From Moraxellaceae bacterium (GTDB lineage: Bacteria; Pseudomonadota; Gammaproteobacteria; Pseudomonadales; Moraxellaceae): a DNA stretch of 64,000 nt. The position numbers and the translations under genes were made by a program. Under the pieces are notes generated by a model. That model had not been told where the DNA came from and did not search any database. It saw nothing but the letters and a program-made list of their open reading frames with translations. Shown here piece by piece: positions 20,262 through 29,226 of this stretch; position 1 is the first letter of the stretch, and the number at the start of each line of letters is the position of its first letter. The DNA lies in contig JAUXVU010000001.1 of NCBI GenBank assembly GCA_030680295.1, forward strand, positions 82,220-146,219, written 5' to 3'.

Positions 20262-21509
20262 TTATGCAGTTGCACGCAATCTTCTGGTACGTAATGTGCC
20301 ACGAACATTACCTGACACATAACCCAGCATAGCCAATAACGCCGACTCATTCGGTTTAGGTAACTTACCACGCCCAATACGACGCAATTGGCGGGTATAC
20401 CAAACCACTTCTAACAAGCCCATACGGTCAATCGGCTTAATACCCGTACTCAGTTGTTTCACGCGATAACGAGTCTCTACACCCGCCAGCAAACGCTTAG
20501 GTGCGTCCGGCTCAATAGCCAATGGTCGCGCCAAACCAACCAAATCCATCGCACCCGATGCCAAGGCGTCACCCATGCCCGACAATGAGCGGAAACCACC
20601 GGTCACCATTAACGGCGTACTGACTTGTTGACGCACTTTTTCGGCAAACTCTAAAAAGTAAGCTTCGCGTGCTTTGCTGCTGTCTTTTTGACGCAAGCCC
20701 GCCATGGCAGGCGCTTCATAGGTGCCGCCAGAGATTTCAATCATATCTATGCCAGCAGCCGATAGTGCCTCGATGGTAGCTAGTGACTCTTCTTCGGTAA
20801 AACCACCACGCTGAAAGTCGGCCGAATTGAGTTTAATGCCAATCGGGAACTCAGGCCCAACCGCTGCACGCATGGCTTCGTATACCGCCAGCACAAAACG
20901 ACGACGCTTTTGCGGACTGCCGCCCCAGTCATCAGTACGAATATTGTGTTTAGGCGACAAAAACTGACTGACTAAATAGCCGTGTGCACCATGGATTTGC
21001 ACACCATCAAAACCGGCTGCTTTAACAATGCCAGCCGCTCGACCAAAACGTGCAATCACGTCTTGAATATCCTCTTCGGTCATGGCTTTTGGTGTATCAA
21101 AAAATGCCCGCATATCCGGGTTAAACGGAACGGCTGAAGGCGATAAGTTCTGCTTATTCAAACCACGAGGTGATTGTTTGCCCGGGTGATTCAGCTGCAC
21201 CCATGTGGCGCTGTTATGACGACGCCCTGCTTGCGCCCACAGCTTTAATTGACTTAGATCACGATCATCCTCAATCACCACATTACCCGGCTCACCTAAC
21301 GCACGGCGATCAACCATGATATTGCCAGTAATGGACAAACCGATGCCGCCTTTTGCCCAAGCATCATATAAGTGAATTAGCTCAGGCGTGACGCGATTAT
21401 CCATCGTCGCCATTGCTTCACTCATGGCAGACTTGGCCAGTCGATTGGGCAATACAGCGCCGCAAGGCAATGTTAATGATTGGGCTAAGCGTTGGGCGTG
21501 AGTTTGCAT
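20262..21509 (-). CDS. NADH:flavin oxidoreductase, Old Yellow Enzyme family
   Basis: A 415-residue FMN TIM-barrel ene-reductase. Key stretches: QLNHPGKQSPRG (substrate side), the IHGAHGYLVSQFLSPKHNIRTD motif with its paired His, WGGSPQKRRRF, and the phosphate-binding end of the barrel (MVTGGFRSLSGMGDALASGAMDLVGLARPL). It lacks the C-terminal FeS/FAD domains of full-length 2,4-dienoyl-CoA reductase FadH. Members reduce activated C=C bonds; the natural substrate is unknown. GGAG lies 7 bases before the ATG. It is separate from its neighbours (tRNA-Leu, olsA). Confidence 0.88.
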   Translation of the reverse strand: MQTHAQRLAQSLTLPCGAVLPNRLAKSAMSEAMATMDNRVTPELIHLYDAWAKGGIGLSITGNIMVDRRALGEPGNVVIEDDRDLSQLKLWAQAGRRHNSATWVQLNHPGKQSPRGLNKQNLSPSAVPFNPDMRAFFDTPKAMTEEDIQDVIARFGRAAGIVKAAGFDGVQIHGAHGYLVSQFLSPKHNIRTDDWGGSPQKRRRFVLAVYEAMRAAVGPEFPIGIKLNSADFQRGGFTEEESLATIEALSAAGIDMIEISGGTYEAPAMAGLRQKDSSKAREAYFLEFAEKVRQQVSTPLMVTGGFRSLSGMGDALASGAMDLVGLARPLAIEPDAPKRLLAGVETRYRVKQLSTGIKPIDRMGLLEVVWYTRQLRRIGRGKLPKPNESALLAMLGYVSGNVRGTLRTRRLRATA

Positions 21510-21590
21510 AAGAGCACTCCATCAAGAATGGAATGCAAATTACGTGCAATACGTCATGCTGTCAATATTAGACAATGAGCAATGTCAGTA

Positions 21591-22436
21591 TTAGCCTGCA
21601 CTTACCGATACTGCCCCTTCGCGACTTGGCGGCAGTTCACAGCCATGCAAAGACTTTAAAGACGCACCCATGATGGTTTCAAAGTGTTTAGCAAGCTCAT
21701 GGGTATTGCGTCCCTCAGGGCGCTCTGCCGCCAAAAATAATACGTCTACCGTAATACGTTCGCCACTGAGCATATTGAGCAAGTGAGGCCCAAAAGCATC
21801 TTCTCCAATAAATGGCGCCAACGGATGCAGCCCCTGCTCATGGCGATAGGAAATCAACATGGGCTGTATCCAGCAATCAGTTTCTACACCAGCGGCAAAG
21901 AGCTTGGCAAAAAAACGATTTACTGCAAAACCATCGGTGGTGGTGCCTTCGGGAAAAAATAAAACTCTTCGATTTGACTCAATTTCATCAACAATTTGAT
22001 CTTTAACACGTTCGGCATCACCCGAACCACGCTGAATAAACAAGGTCCCGGCCGCTCTAGCCAAGCTACCAATTAATGGCCACTTAGCCACTTCAGCTTT
22101 AGACAAAAAGTTTAACGAACGAATACTTCCCAGAACAGGAATGTCCATCCACGAGACATGGTTACTAATCCATAACGCTCGCGAATCGTTGCAAGGGTCG
22201 CCTTGAATATGAATATCCAAATTCAATACTGAACATAGGCGACGCAACCACCAGCGAATAATCGGTGCATGCCAAGCAACATTTTTGAAAAAAAACATGC
22301 CCACCACGGCGGCGATTAACACACCAAGAAAAATATGGCAGCCGAGCAGGAGTAATCGCCAAATCAAACCGAGGCTTAAGGGTGGGTTAGTCACGATAGC
22401 AGGATGCGTATGTCGTATGCGAGGTGCTCGGGTCAC
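21591..22436 (-). CDS. olsA: 1-acyl-glycerol-3-phosphate acyltransferase-like protein, probable OlsA
   Basis: A 281-residue membrane-associated PlsC-family O-acyltransferase. An N-terminal hydrophobic hairpin (about 19-52) precedes the HX4D motif SNHVSWMDIP. The acceptor-binding FFPEGTTTDG follows, with an aromatic/Pro block near IQPMLISYRH. It follows the OlsB-like gene by 11 bases. In that pair OlsA adds the second fatty acid to lyso-ornithine lipid to make ornithine lipid, a phosphorus-free membrane lipid. The start is a GTG with a weak ribosome site. A general LPA acyltransferase role is the alternative; the operon argues for OlsA. Confidence 0.8.
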   Translation of the reverse strand: MTRAPRIRHTHPAIVTNPPLSLGLIWRLLLLGCHIFLGVLIAAVVGMFFFKNVAWHAPIIRWWLRRLCSVLNLDIHIQGDPCNDSRALWISNHVSWMDIPVLGSIRSLNFLSKAEVAKWPLIGSLARAAGTLFIQRGSGDAERVKDQIVDEIESNRRVLFFPEGTTTDGFAVNRFFAKLFAAGVETDCWIQPMLISYRHEQGLHPLAPFIGEDAFGPHLLNMLSGERITVDVLFLAAERPEGRNTHELAKHFETIMGASLKSLHGCELPPSREGAVSVSAG

Positions 22437-22447
22437 GATGTCTCATA

Positions 22448-23254
22448 TTAGGCAGTCTTCAGGAACTTCTGAGCATACCTTCCTGACAGCGCTTGTACAT
22501 CCATTAAAATGAACACATCCGCACAATTAAAGTCTGGGTCCCAGCAGGCTTCACCACCAATACGCGCGCCCATACGTAGATAAGCCTTTAATAAAGGTGG
22601 CACGCTGACTTTGCCGGTAGTGGCCGACGACAACATGATTTCACGGCTTGGGCTAACTCGTAGTTCATCACCCACAAAGTGTTTTTCACGCAAGGTTGGC
22701 ATTACGCTGGCTAAGGTTGTACCGCCATCAGCTAGGCTGATGCTGGCACAGCCAATCAGGTATTGATAACCCGTTGCTATCATGTGTTCTGCCAAGGCTG
22801 ACCAAAGCACCATGATGGCCGCACCTGAGCGGTAGTCTTTATGTACACAAGTACGGCCAATCTCTAATACCTTGCCTTGCAGGCGGTGAATCGCACTTAA
22901 ATCAAACTCTTGTGCGGAGTAAAATCCACCAGCCAATCTCGCCGACTCATCCGACAACAAACGTGTAGTGGCAATAATTTGATTATTATTAGCCAAGTCG
23001 TAGACGTTAATATGCTGGCAATACGCATCGTAGGCATCAATATCCAAACCGCCAGTGGCGCTGCAATCAATGCCGTACTCTTCACCAAACGTTTCAGCAC
23101 GTAAGCGTTGCGCAGCAGCTACCTGTTCTGCTGTAATCGCAAAGCTCACCTCAAAACGCGGCTTTTGACGATCAGAGGACGACTCAGCTGGCAATATATG
23201 ATGAACATTGCTAGTTGGTTTAGTGCTGTCTTGTGCGAAGATCTGTTCGCTCAT
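22448..23254 (-). CDS. olsB: L-ornithine N-alpha-acyltransferase OlsB-like
   Basis: A GNAT-related acyltransferase (PF13444), 268 residues from the ATG at 23254. The family pattern is visible: SFAITAEQVAAAQRLRAETFGEEYG at the N-terminus, YDLANNNQIIATTRLL, LEIGRTCVHKDYRSGAAIMVLW (CoA site) and YLIGCASISL. It makes 3-hydroxyacyl-ornithine from ornithine and acyl-ACP, the first step of ornithine-lipid synthesis, followed by the adjacent OlsA. Upstream in-frame ATG and TTG codons exist but lack a ribosome site. It is divergent from the TSUP permease gene, with about 80 bases between starts. Confidence 0.85.
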   Translation of the reverse strand: MSEQIFAQDSTKPTSNVHHILPAESSSDRQKPRFEVSFAITAEQVAAAQRLRAETFGEEYGIDCSATGGLDIDAYDAYCQHINVYDLANNNQIIATTRLLSDESARLAGGFYSAQEFDLSAIHRLQGKVLEIGRTCVHKDYRSGAAIMVLWSALAEHMIATGYQYLIGCASISLADGGTTLASVMPTLREKHFVGDELRVSPSREIMLSSATTGKVSVPPLLKAYLRMGARIGGEACWDPDFNCADVFILMDVQALSGRYAQKFLKTA

Positions 23255-23333
23255 TATTTGTTTCTCTACTGACTTTTTCATGCAAGCAGTATTGAACAAA
23301 CAGATGTAGACCCTGTGACAGTTATATTTCATT

Positions 23334-24152
23334 TTGGTGAATTATTTGGAAGCCTTACTCCCTTGGTTGCTGTACCTATTTACCGGCATATTTGCTGGCT
23401 TTTTAGCTGGCCTACTAGGCATTGGTGGCGGCATGATCATTGTGCCCGCGCTGATTCTGAGCTTTCACTGGCAAGGGCTAACACCCGAAGTAAGCACTCA
23501 CTTAGCGGTTGGCACATCGCTCGCTAGCATTGTCTTAACAGCCACCAGTTCTATTCGTACCCACCATCAAAAAGGTGGCGTGGACTGGTCGGTGTTAAAA
23601 CGATTTGTCCCTGCACTCATGATTGGCGCTGTGTTGGGTGCACAAATTGCGCATCAGCTACCAGCCCGCGTCTTACAGGTTGTCATTGGTGTTTTTGCCT
23701 TATGGACAGGCTGGCAAATGCTTAAGGCACAAAAGCCCAATGTGATTCAGCAACCGTTACCAACCGGCGCCCCGTTATACGCCGCCGGCGGTGTCATCGG
23801 TGTAGCCTCAGCTATTTTTGGCATTGGCGGCGGCAGCTTGATGGTGCCTTACCTTTGCCATCATGGCGTGCGCATTCAACGGGCCGTGGGCACCGCGGCA
23901 GCGGCAGGATTCCCCATTGCTCTTGCTGGCAGTGCTGGTTTCATCATCAGTGGCTGGGGACTAAGCTCCCTGCCCAGCGGAGCCACTGGTTATGTGTATT
24001 GGCCGGCTTTATTAGGCATCGCACTGACCAGTTTAATCTTTGCGCACTTTGGCGCCAGCACTGCACACAAGTTGCCAGCGGCCAAGCTAAAACGCGCCTT
24101 TGGTGTGGTACTGGTGTTAGTCGGCATACGTTTTGTCATCGGCGTGGGCTAA
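23334..24152 (+). CDS. TSUP-family permease (TauE/SafE, sulfite-exporter type)
   Basis: A 272-residue polytopic inner-membrane protein with about eight hydrophobic segments. It shows the internal duplication of the family: GFLAGLLGIGGGMIIVPAL near the N-terminus and ASAIFGIGGGSLMVPYL in the second half. Members move sulfur-containing anions such as sulfite, sulfoacetate or thiosulfate, or other organic anions; the substrate cannot be told here. The start appears to be TTG at 23334 (a GTG follows directly) without a clear ribosome site. Its stop codon directly abuts the stop codon of the convergent ppc gene. Confidence 0.85.
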   Translation: MVNYLEALLPWLLYLFTGIFAGFLAGLLGIGGGMIIVPALILSFHWQGLTPEVSTHLAVGTSLASIVLTATSSIRTHHQKGGVDWSVLKRFVPALMIGAVLGAQIAHQLPARVLQVVIGVFALWTGWQMLKAQKPNVIQQPLPTGAPLYAAGGVIGVASAIFGIGGGSLMVPYLCHHGVRIQRAVGTAAAAGFPIALAGSAGFIISGWGLSSLPSGATGYVYWPALLGIALTSLIFAHFGASTAHKLPAAKLKRAFGVVLVLVGIRFVIGVG

Positions 24153-26840
24153 CTAACCGGTATTGCGCAACCCAGCCGAAATGCCGGTCATGGTCACCAT
24201 CAAGGCGTGATCATGAGGGCTACGTAAGTCATCCGGATGAGCCGCCAACCACTCACGGCGCCGCAACATCAGCTCAGCCTGCAACAAATGCAATGGCAAT
24301 AAATAAGGTCGGCGCAAGCGTATGGATTGCGCCAAGATCGCATTACGCTCAGACCATGGCTCAGCATCGGTGTAGTTTGGCAACAATTCAGCCAATTGCT
24401 TAACGGTTGCACGTAGCTTGCTTCCTAATGCGCGCAAGTCCTCACGCTTGGTCAGCTGCGTTTCATACTGCTCAGCAATGGCAAAGTCTGACTTAGCCAT
24501 CACCATCTCCAGCATATCCATTAGGCCACTAAAAAACGGCCAGCTCTTAGCCATATGTTGCAAGGTCTTAGACCCGTATTTAGTTTCGGCTTCGCGCATA
24601 GCCTCAAACACACCCAGCCACGCGGGTAACATCAGCCTAATTTGTGTCCATGCAAACACCCAAGGAATGGCGCGTAGGGTTTCCACACCGCCGCCCACAA
24701 CTCGTCGTGCCGGGCGTGAACCCAACGGTAAAAGCTGCAGCTCTTGTTCTGGCGTGACGGTACGCAGGTAATCAATAAACACTTGATCCTGCCGAATTTG
24801 CTGGCGAAAGACTTGTTTGGAGACATCACTTAATAAGGACATCATATCGCGCCAAGCCGGCTCGGCTATTGGCGGCGGCAGCAAGGTCGCTTCCAGCGTA
24901 GCAATTAAGTATTGCGCTAAATTGCCAATGGCAACAGCAGGCAAACCGAACTTCATGCGAATCATCTCGCCCTGTTCAGTTACTCGCAGCGCACCATTAA
25001 CGGTGCCCGGCGGCTGCGAACGCAGCGCTTGCCGTGTCGGCGCACCACCTCGACTGACGGTACCGCCACGACCATGAAACAACACCAAACGCACATCATG
25101 TTCCGCCGCGACATTAGCCAAACCCTCTTGTGCCTGATACTGCGCCCAAGCAGCAGCTAACAAACCAGCATCTTTAGTGGAGTCTGAATAACCAATCATG
25201 ACTTCTTGATGGCCATTAATCAGTTCTCGATAAATCGGCAGCGATAACAGTGCTTGCAAGCACTCCGGTGCATTCGCTAAATCATCAAATGTTTCAAATA
25301 ATGGCACCACACGCATTGGGTTGGGCATTTCAGCTTTATGCATGAACAACTTAACCAGCAATACATCACTGGCCTGATGTGCCATCGAAATAACATAGGC
25401 GCCTAAGGCTTCACTCGGTTGCTCGGACAGCATTTTAAAGGTGGCCAAAACCTCCATCACCTCAGCATTAAAAAGTGGCGACTGAGCATGCTGCCAGATA
25501 TGACTTGGTAACAATGGACGCGGATTGGCCAGCTCGGTCAGCAAAAACTGCTGACGCTGTTGCTCATCCCAGGCCATGTAGTCGCCTAAGCCTAAATACT
25601 GCGTAATGGCGGCCATGGTCTCGGCATGGCGGGTAGATTCTTGCCGAATATCTAAACGTAATAACGGCAACCCAAAACAATGCAGACGACGAATAATATC
25701 GACCAGCCTCCCCTCTGCAAGGCGCGACAACCCAACATCAACTAAATCGTCATAACACAGGATAAAGTCACTTAAGAGTTCATCGGTGCTGACATAACCC
25801 TGCTGGTCAGCACTAACACGACCAGCAATCTCATCATTAACTCGCTGCTGAGCATGTTGTAGGCGGTCACGAATCTGCTTTAACCAATCGCGATACGGTT
25901 CACGCGAGTCCTCACCAACGCGCCCACGAATAGCCTGTCCACAGCGCGATACCGATAGCTCACTGCGTAGCGCATCGACATCACGCAGGTATAAGTCCAA
26001 GGCCATCCAGCGCGCCAGCAGTAACACCTCTTGTGTCACCACATGCGTCACAAAGGGGTTGCCGTCACGATCACCGCCCATCCACGAGCCTAAACGTAGC
26101 GGTGCGACATTCAGTGGCAAGCGCTTATCCAACACTGCTTGCATGGCATGATCCAGCGCCCGCAAACAATCAGGCACTGCGAACCAAAGACTAGTCTCTA
26201 AGGTTGCAAAGCCCCATTTAGCCTCATCCACTGGGGACGGGCGCTGTGCTCGAATTTCATCGGTTTCCCATGCCGCTAACACTAGGCGTGCCAACGACAT
26301 TTCTTCGGCTGAATTGGCAAGGCCCGATAAGCGACTGGTATCCAGCCGTGACAAGCTCTCAGCAATCTCATCATGCTTTTGAATCAACGTGCGTCGAGTC
26401 ACTTCGGTTGGATGTGCAGTCAACACCAGATCTACCGCTAAGTCAGAAACCGTGGCTGCAATTTGATCATCGCTCAAGCCCGCACCTTTCAGCGTGGTTA
26501 ATACTTGCTTAAATGACTCTGTAGCAGGCGCTAACAAGTCACCGGGAAAACTCTCTCTAGCCAAGCGGATGCCATGATACTGCTCAGCAATATTAGCTAA
26601 ATTAAGAAAATGCGAAAAAGCACGCCCTACCTCATGAAGCTCTTGTGTATCGGCATTAGAAAAGAACTCTGCCAGTGCTTGCGCTGCGGTCACGTCACCT
26701 GCCACCACTAGCTGAGCTGTTTGTCGTAGTGACTCAATGCGCTCAAATGCAGACTGACCTGAACGCGCACTCAGCACCTCGCCTAGCAGCTCACCCAATA
26801 AACGAACATCTTTTCGTAAGGGCTGATGATCCAAACTCAT
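24153..26840 (-). CDS. ppc: Phosphoenolpyruvate carboxylase
   Basis: Anaplerotic enzyme that adds bicarbonate to PEP to form oxaloacetate. The 895 residues are the usual length. Catalytic landmarks: VLTAHPTEVTRRTL (catalytic His), GSWMGGDRDGNPFVT, the VMIGYSDSTKDAG loop, FHGRGGTVSRGG and the C-terminal TMTGISAGLRNTG. The ATG at 26840 has AGAAGG five bases upstream; an earlier ATG at 26864 is less likely. It is divergent from the small acidic lipoprotein gene and converges with the TSUP gene with no spacer. Confidence 0.97.
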   Translation of the reverse strand: MSLDHQPLRKDVRLLGELLGEVLSARSGQSAFERIESLRQTAQLVVAGDVTAAQALAEFFSNADTQELHEVGRAFSHFLNLANIAEQYHGIRLARESFPGDLLAPATESFKQVLTTLKGAGLSDDQIAATVSDLAVDLVLTAHPTEVTRRTLIQKHDEIAESLSRLDTSRLSGLANSAEEMSLARLVLAAWETDEIRAQRPSPVDEAKWGFATLETSLWFAVPDCLRALDHAMQAVLDKRLPLNVAPLRLGSWMGGDRDGNPFVTHVVTQEVLLLARWMALDLYLRDVDALRSELSVSRCGQAIRGRVGEDSREPYRDWLKQIRDRLQHAQQRVNDEIAGRVSADQQGYVSTDELLSDFILCYDDLVDVGLSRLAEGRLVDIIRRLHCFGLPLLRLDIRQESTRHAETMAAITQYLGLGDYMAWDEQQRQQFLLTELANPRPLLPSHIWQHAQSPLFNAEVMEVLATFKMLSEQPSEALGAYVISMAHQASDVLLVKLFMHKAEMPNPMRVVPLFETFDDLANAPECLQALLSLPIYRELINGHQEVMIGYSDSTKDAGLLAAAWAQYQAQEGLANVAAEHDVRLVLFHGRGGTVSRGGAPTRQALRSQPPGTVNGALRVTEQGEMIRMKFGLPAVAIGNLAQYLIATLEATLLPPPIAEPAWRDMMSLLSDVSKQVFRQQIRQDQVFIDYLRTVTPEQELQLLPLGSRPARRVVGGGVETLRAIPWVFAWTQIRLMLPAWLGVFEAMREAETKYGSKTLQHMAKSWPFFSGLMDMLEMVMAKSDFAIAEQYETQLTKREDLRALGSKLRATVKQLAELLPNYTDAEPWSERNAILAQSIRLRRPYLLPLHLLQAELMLRRREWLAAHPDDLRSPHDHALMVTMTGISAGLRNTG

Positions 26841-27044
26841 AGTTACCTTCTCTTTATTTGCCAATGACTTAGAGTCTATGTCAGTAAGGCTAACAGCTAA
26901 AACAATTATTGTCAGACAAGCTGCTAGTGCATTTGTTTTTGGCTAGTGCTAGTATCTGTTCGTCTGAAAGCTGACCTTGATTTGCCGCAACAACTCATTG
27001 TCGAGTCAGACACCCTATGTTTTACAACCTGAGAGATACTGACC

Positions 27045-27251
27045 ATGCAAATCAAAAAATTCGCTGTTATCGCTGCTGTTGCTTCTACTTTAGCTTTCGT
27101 TGGCTGTGCCAAGAAAGAAGAAGCTGTTGAAGCTCCTGCTGTTGAAATGGAAGAAGCTGTTGAAGCTGTTGAAGAAGCTGAAGTAGAAGCTGTTGAAGCT
27201 GTTGAAGAAGCTGCAGACGAAGCTGTTGAAGCTGTTGAAGCTGCTGAGTAA
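27045..27251 (+). CDS. Small acidic repetitive lipoprotein
   Basis: A 68-residue protein. The first 21 residues are a lipoprotein signal (lipobox AFVGC, lipid on C21). The mature part (48 residues) is almost only Glu, Ala and Val, in repeats of EAVEAVEEAxxE type. The DNA carries eight copies of GCTGTTGAA in 110 bases. The sequence predicts a single highly acidic helix. Size and lipidation recall Lpp-like or entericidin-like small lipoproteins, but no family is recognisable and Lpp's C-terminal Lys is absent (it ends AAE). It has a strong terminator and its own 200-base upstream region, so it is a monocistronic gene and could be well expressed. Confidence 0.78.
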   Translation: MQIKKFAVIAAVASTLAFVGCAKKEEAVEAPAVEMEEAVEAVEEAEVEAVEAVEEAADEAVEAVEAAE

Positions 27252-27278
27252 TCGCTTAGGCTAACGCCTTTGTTGATT

Positions 27279-27305
27279 AAAAGGGGTGCTTAGGCACCCC
27301 TTTTT
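27279..27305 (+). terminator. Intrinsic terminator of the small lipoprotein gene
   Basis: Stem GGGGTGC (27283-27289), loop TTAG, then GCACCCC (27294-27300) followed by TTTTT. Preceding A residues extend the stem. It lies between the lipoprotein stop codon and the next ribosome-binding site. Confidence 0.9.
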
Positions 27306-27331
27306 CATATCTGAATGTGGAGTGTGACAAC

Positions 27332-27847
27332 ATGACCTGCCCTTGTGGTTCTTCATTAGATTTTACTGCCTGCTGCGGCCCGATTTTATCCGGTGAACAA
27401 CCCGCACCCAGCGCTGAAGCCATGATGCGTGCTCGTTACACGGCTTATACTCGTACTGACATTGACTTCATCATGAACTCAACCCACCCCGATGCACGTG
27501 ACGACAGCGACATTGATGCCATGCGCGCTTGGGCTGAAAATGCCGAATGGTTGAACCTGGAAGTGCTGCAAGTAGAAGCTGGCGGTGAAGGCGATAGTCG
27601 TGGTCTGGTCGAATTTATTGCCCATTACAATATGGGCGGCATAAAACATCATCATCATGAAGTATCGGGCTTTGTCCGAGACCAGCTCGCTGACGGTAGC
27701 AGCACTTGGTTATTCCGTGATGGCAAACCCCTACACAGTGGTCCATCCGAAAAGCCCAAACCCATCGTGAATGAGGTTAAAATTGGCCGTAATGATCCCT
27801 GCATATGTGGCAGCGGTAAAAAATTTAAAAAGTGCTGTGGCGCCTAA
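27332..27847 (+). CDS. YchJ-family protein with two SEC-C zinc motifs
   Basis: A 171-residue protein of the UPF0225/YchJ group. A SEC-C motif sits at each end: [14 protein letters not shown] at residues 3-16 and [16 protein letters not shown] at the C-terminus. Each offers the CxC...CC (or CH) zinc ligands also found at the SecA C-terminus. The middle is a cystatin/NTF2-like domain ([20 protein letters not shown] onwards). I take the ATG at 27332, with GGAG 9 bases upstream, over the GTG at 27317 that overlaps that site. Molecular role unknown; SEC-C motifs suggest protein or ribosome contact. Confidence 0.85.
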   Translation: MTCPCGSSLDFTACCGPILSGEQPAPSAEAMMRARYTAYTRTDIDFIMNSTHPDARDDSDIDAMRAWAENAEWLNLEVLQVEAGGEGDSRGLVEFIAHYNMGGIKHHHHEVSGFVRDQLADGSSTWLFRDGKPLHSGPSEKPKPIVNEVKIGRNDPCICGSGKKFKKCCGA

Positions 27848-27880
27848 TCAAGCCCCAGCCATCTCAAAATGGAGTTCAGT

Positions 27881-29062
27881 ATGAGTCACGATCCGGTTGT
27901 TATTGTTAATGGTGCACGCACCCCAATGGGCGGCTTTCAAGGCAGCTTAGCCAGTGTTACTGCACCAACGTTAGGTGCCATTGCTATTCGTGAAGCAATT
28001 AGCCGCGCTGGCATTCGCGCCGAGCAAGTACAAGAAGTCATTATGGGTTGTGTCCTGCCAGCTGGCTTAAAACAAGGCCCTGCACGTCAAGCGATGTTAG
28101 ATGCTGGCCTGCCTGCTGCCACTGGCGCAACCACAATTAACAAACTTTGTGGATCGGGCATGAAAGCCACTATGTTGGCACATGACCTGATTGCCGCTGG
28201 CACCAACGACATCATGGTCGCAGGTGGTATGGAGTCTATGACCAATGCCCCCTACATTCTGCCCAAAGCACGTGGCGGCTTCCGCATGGGTCATGGCCAA
28301 GTCATGGACCATATGTTTTTAGACGGACTCGAAGATGCTCGCACAGGTCGTTTGATGGGCTCATTTGCGCAAGACATGGCCACCACGCTAGGTCTTGGTC
28401 GCGCGGATATGGATGCCTTTGCAATTGAATCGCTAAAGCGTGCTAATGCAGCCATTAATAATGGTTGGTTTAAAGATGAAATCGTGCCAGTGCCAGTACA
28501 AACTCGCAAAGGCGAAGCCATTGTTGATACCGATGAGCAGCCAGGCAATGCGTCACCAGACAAAATCCCCAATCTGAAGCCTGCATTTGCTAAAGACGGC
28601 ACCATTACTGCTGCCAATGCCTCATCAATTTCAGACGGCGCATCAGCATTGGTCTTGATGAAAGAAAGCAAAGCACGTGAGCTAGGCTTAACGCCCTTGG
28701 CACGTATTGTTGGCCACGCCACGCAATCACAAGACCCAAGCGAGTTCACCATTGCCCCTGTAGGCGCCATGGCTAGCCTATTTGCCAAAACTGGCTGGAC
28801 CGCAGACTCAGTTGATCTGTATGAGATCAATGAAGCGTTTGCTATGGTCACGATGGCGGCCATGATGAAACACAACCTGGCTCATGACAAAGTCAACGTG
28901 CATGGCGGCGCTTGCGCATTAGGCCACCCAGTAGGCTCGACTGGTTCGCGCATTATCCTCACCTTGATTCATGCGCTGAAGCAACGCGGCAAGAGTCGCG
29001 GTGTTGCAGCGCTTTGTATTGGTGGTGGCGAAGCTACTGCCATGGCAATCGAAATCATCTAA
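27881..29062 (+). CDS. Acetyl-CoA C-acetyltransferase (thiolase)
   Basis: A 393-residue thiolase, the usual length for biosynthetic or degradative acetoacetyl-CoA thiolases. The nucleophilic Cys is C90 in INKLCGSGMKAT. NEAFAMV, the His motif GGACALGHPVGSTGSR and the second catalytic Cys in AALCIGGGEATAMA are present. The ATG at 27881 has GGAG six bases upstream, inside a longer frame starting at 27869. It could serve PHA/acetoacetate synthesis or the last step of beta-oxidation; no phaB or phaC is adjacent. A terminator follows directly. Confidence 0.93.
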   Translation: MSHDPVVIVNGARTPMGGFQGSLASVTAPTLGAIAIREAISRAGIRAEQVQEVIMGCVLPAGLKQGPARQAMLDAGLPAATGATTINKLCGSGMKATMLAHDLIAAGTNDIMVAGGMESMTNAPYILPKARGGFRMGHGQVMDHMFLDGLEDARTGRLMGSFAQDMATTLGLGRADMDAFAIESLKRANAAINNGWFKDEIVPVPVQTRKGEAIVDTDEQPGNASPDKIPNLKPAFAKDGTITAANASSISDGASALVLMKESKARELGLTPLARIVGHATQSQDPSEFTIAPVGAMASLFAKTGWTADSVDLYEINEAFAMVTMAAMMKHNLAHDKVNVHGGACALGHPVGSTGSRIILTLIHALKQRGKSRGVAALCIGGGEATAMAIEII

Positions 29063-29078
29063 GGCTTCATCAGCATAC

Positions 29079-29109
29079 GAAAAGCCCCAGCTTAGTCTGG
29101 GGCTTTTTT
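29079..29109 (+). terminator. Intrinsic terminator of the thiolase gene
   Basis: A 10-bp stem AAAGCCCCAG / CTGGGGCTTT (29081-29090 and 29097-29106) with a 6-base loop, followed by further T residues. Confidence 0.9.
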
Positions 29110-29226
29110 ATGGGTAACTTTATGGTCAAAAAGCCTCAACGGGTATTTTTTAACCGCCAAGCGGTCATCTCAGCAGGTGAAACTCATGCTAGCGTAGTCG
29201 CAAAATAATAACGGTTAAGGACTGCC

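Noticed and set aside
23315..23321. CTGTCAC on the minus strand upstream of olsB, resembling half of a Pho box
   Set aside because: No second repeat 11 bases away on either side; the neighbouring heptamer matches only three of seven positions. One half-site is expected by chance.
28291..28875. A 194-codon minus-strand frame inside the thiolase gene
   Set aside because: Antisense to catalytic regions; long antisense frames are common in genes with this codon bias, and there is no ribosome site.
29110..29208. A 32-codon open frame (starting MGNFMVKKPQ) between the thiolase terminator and the FMN protein gene
   Set aside because: Its start codon lies within the U tract of the terminator and there is no ribosome-binding site. 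No support beyond being open.
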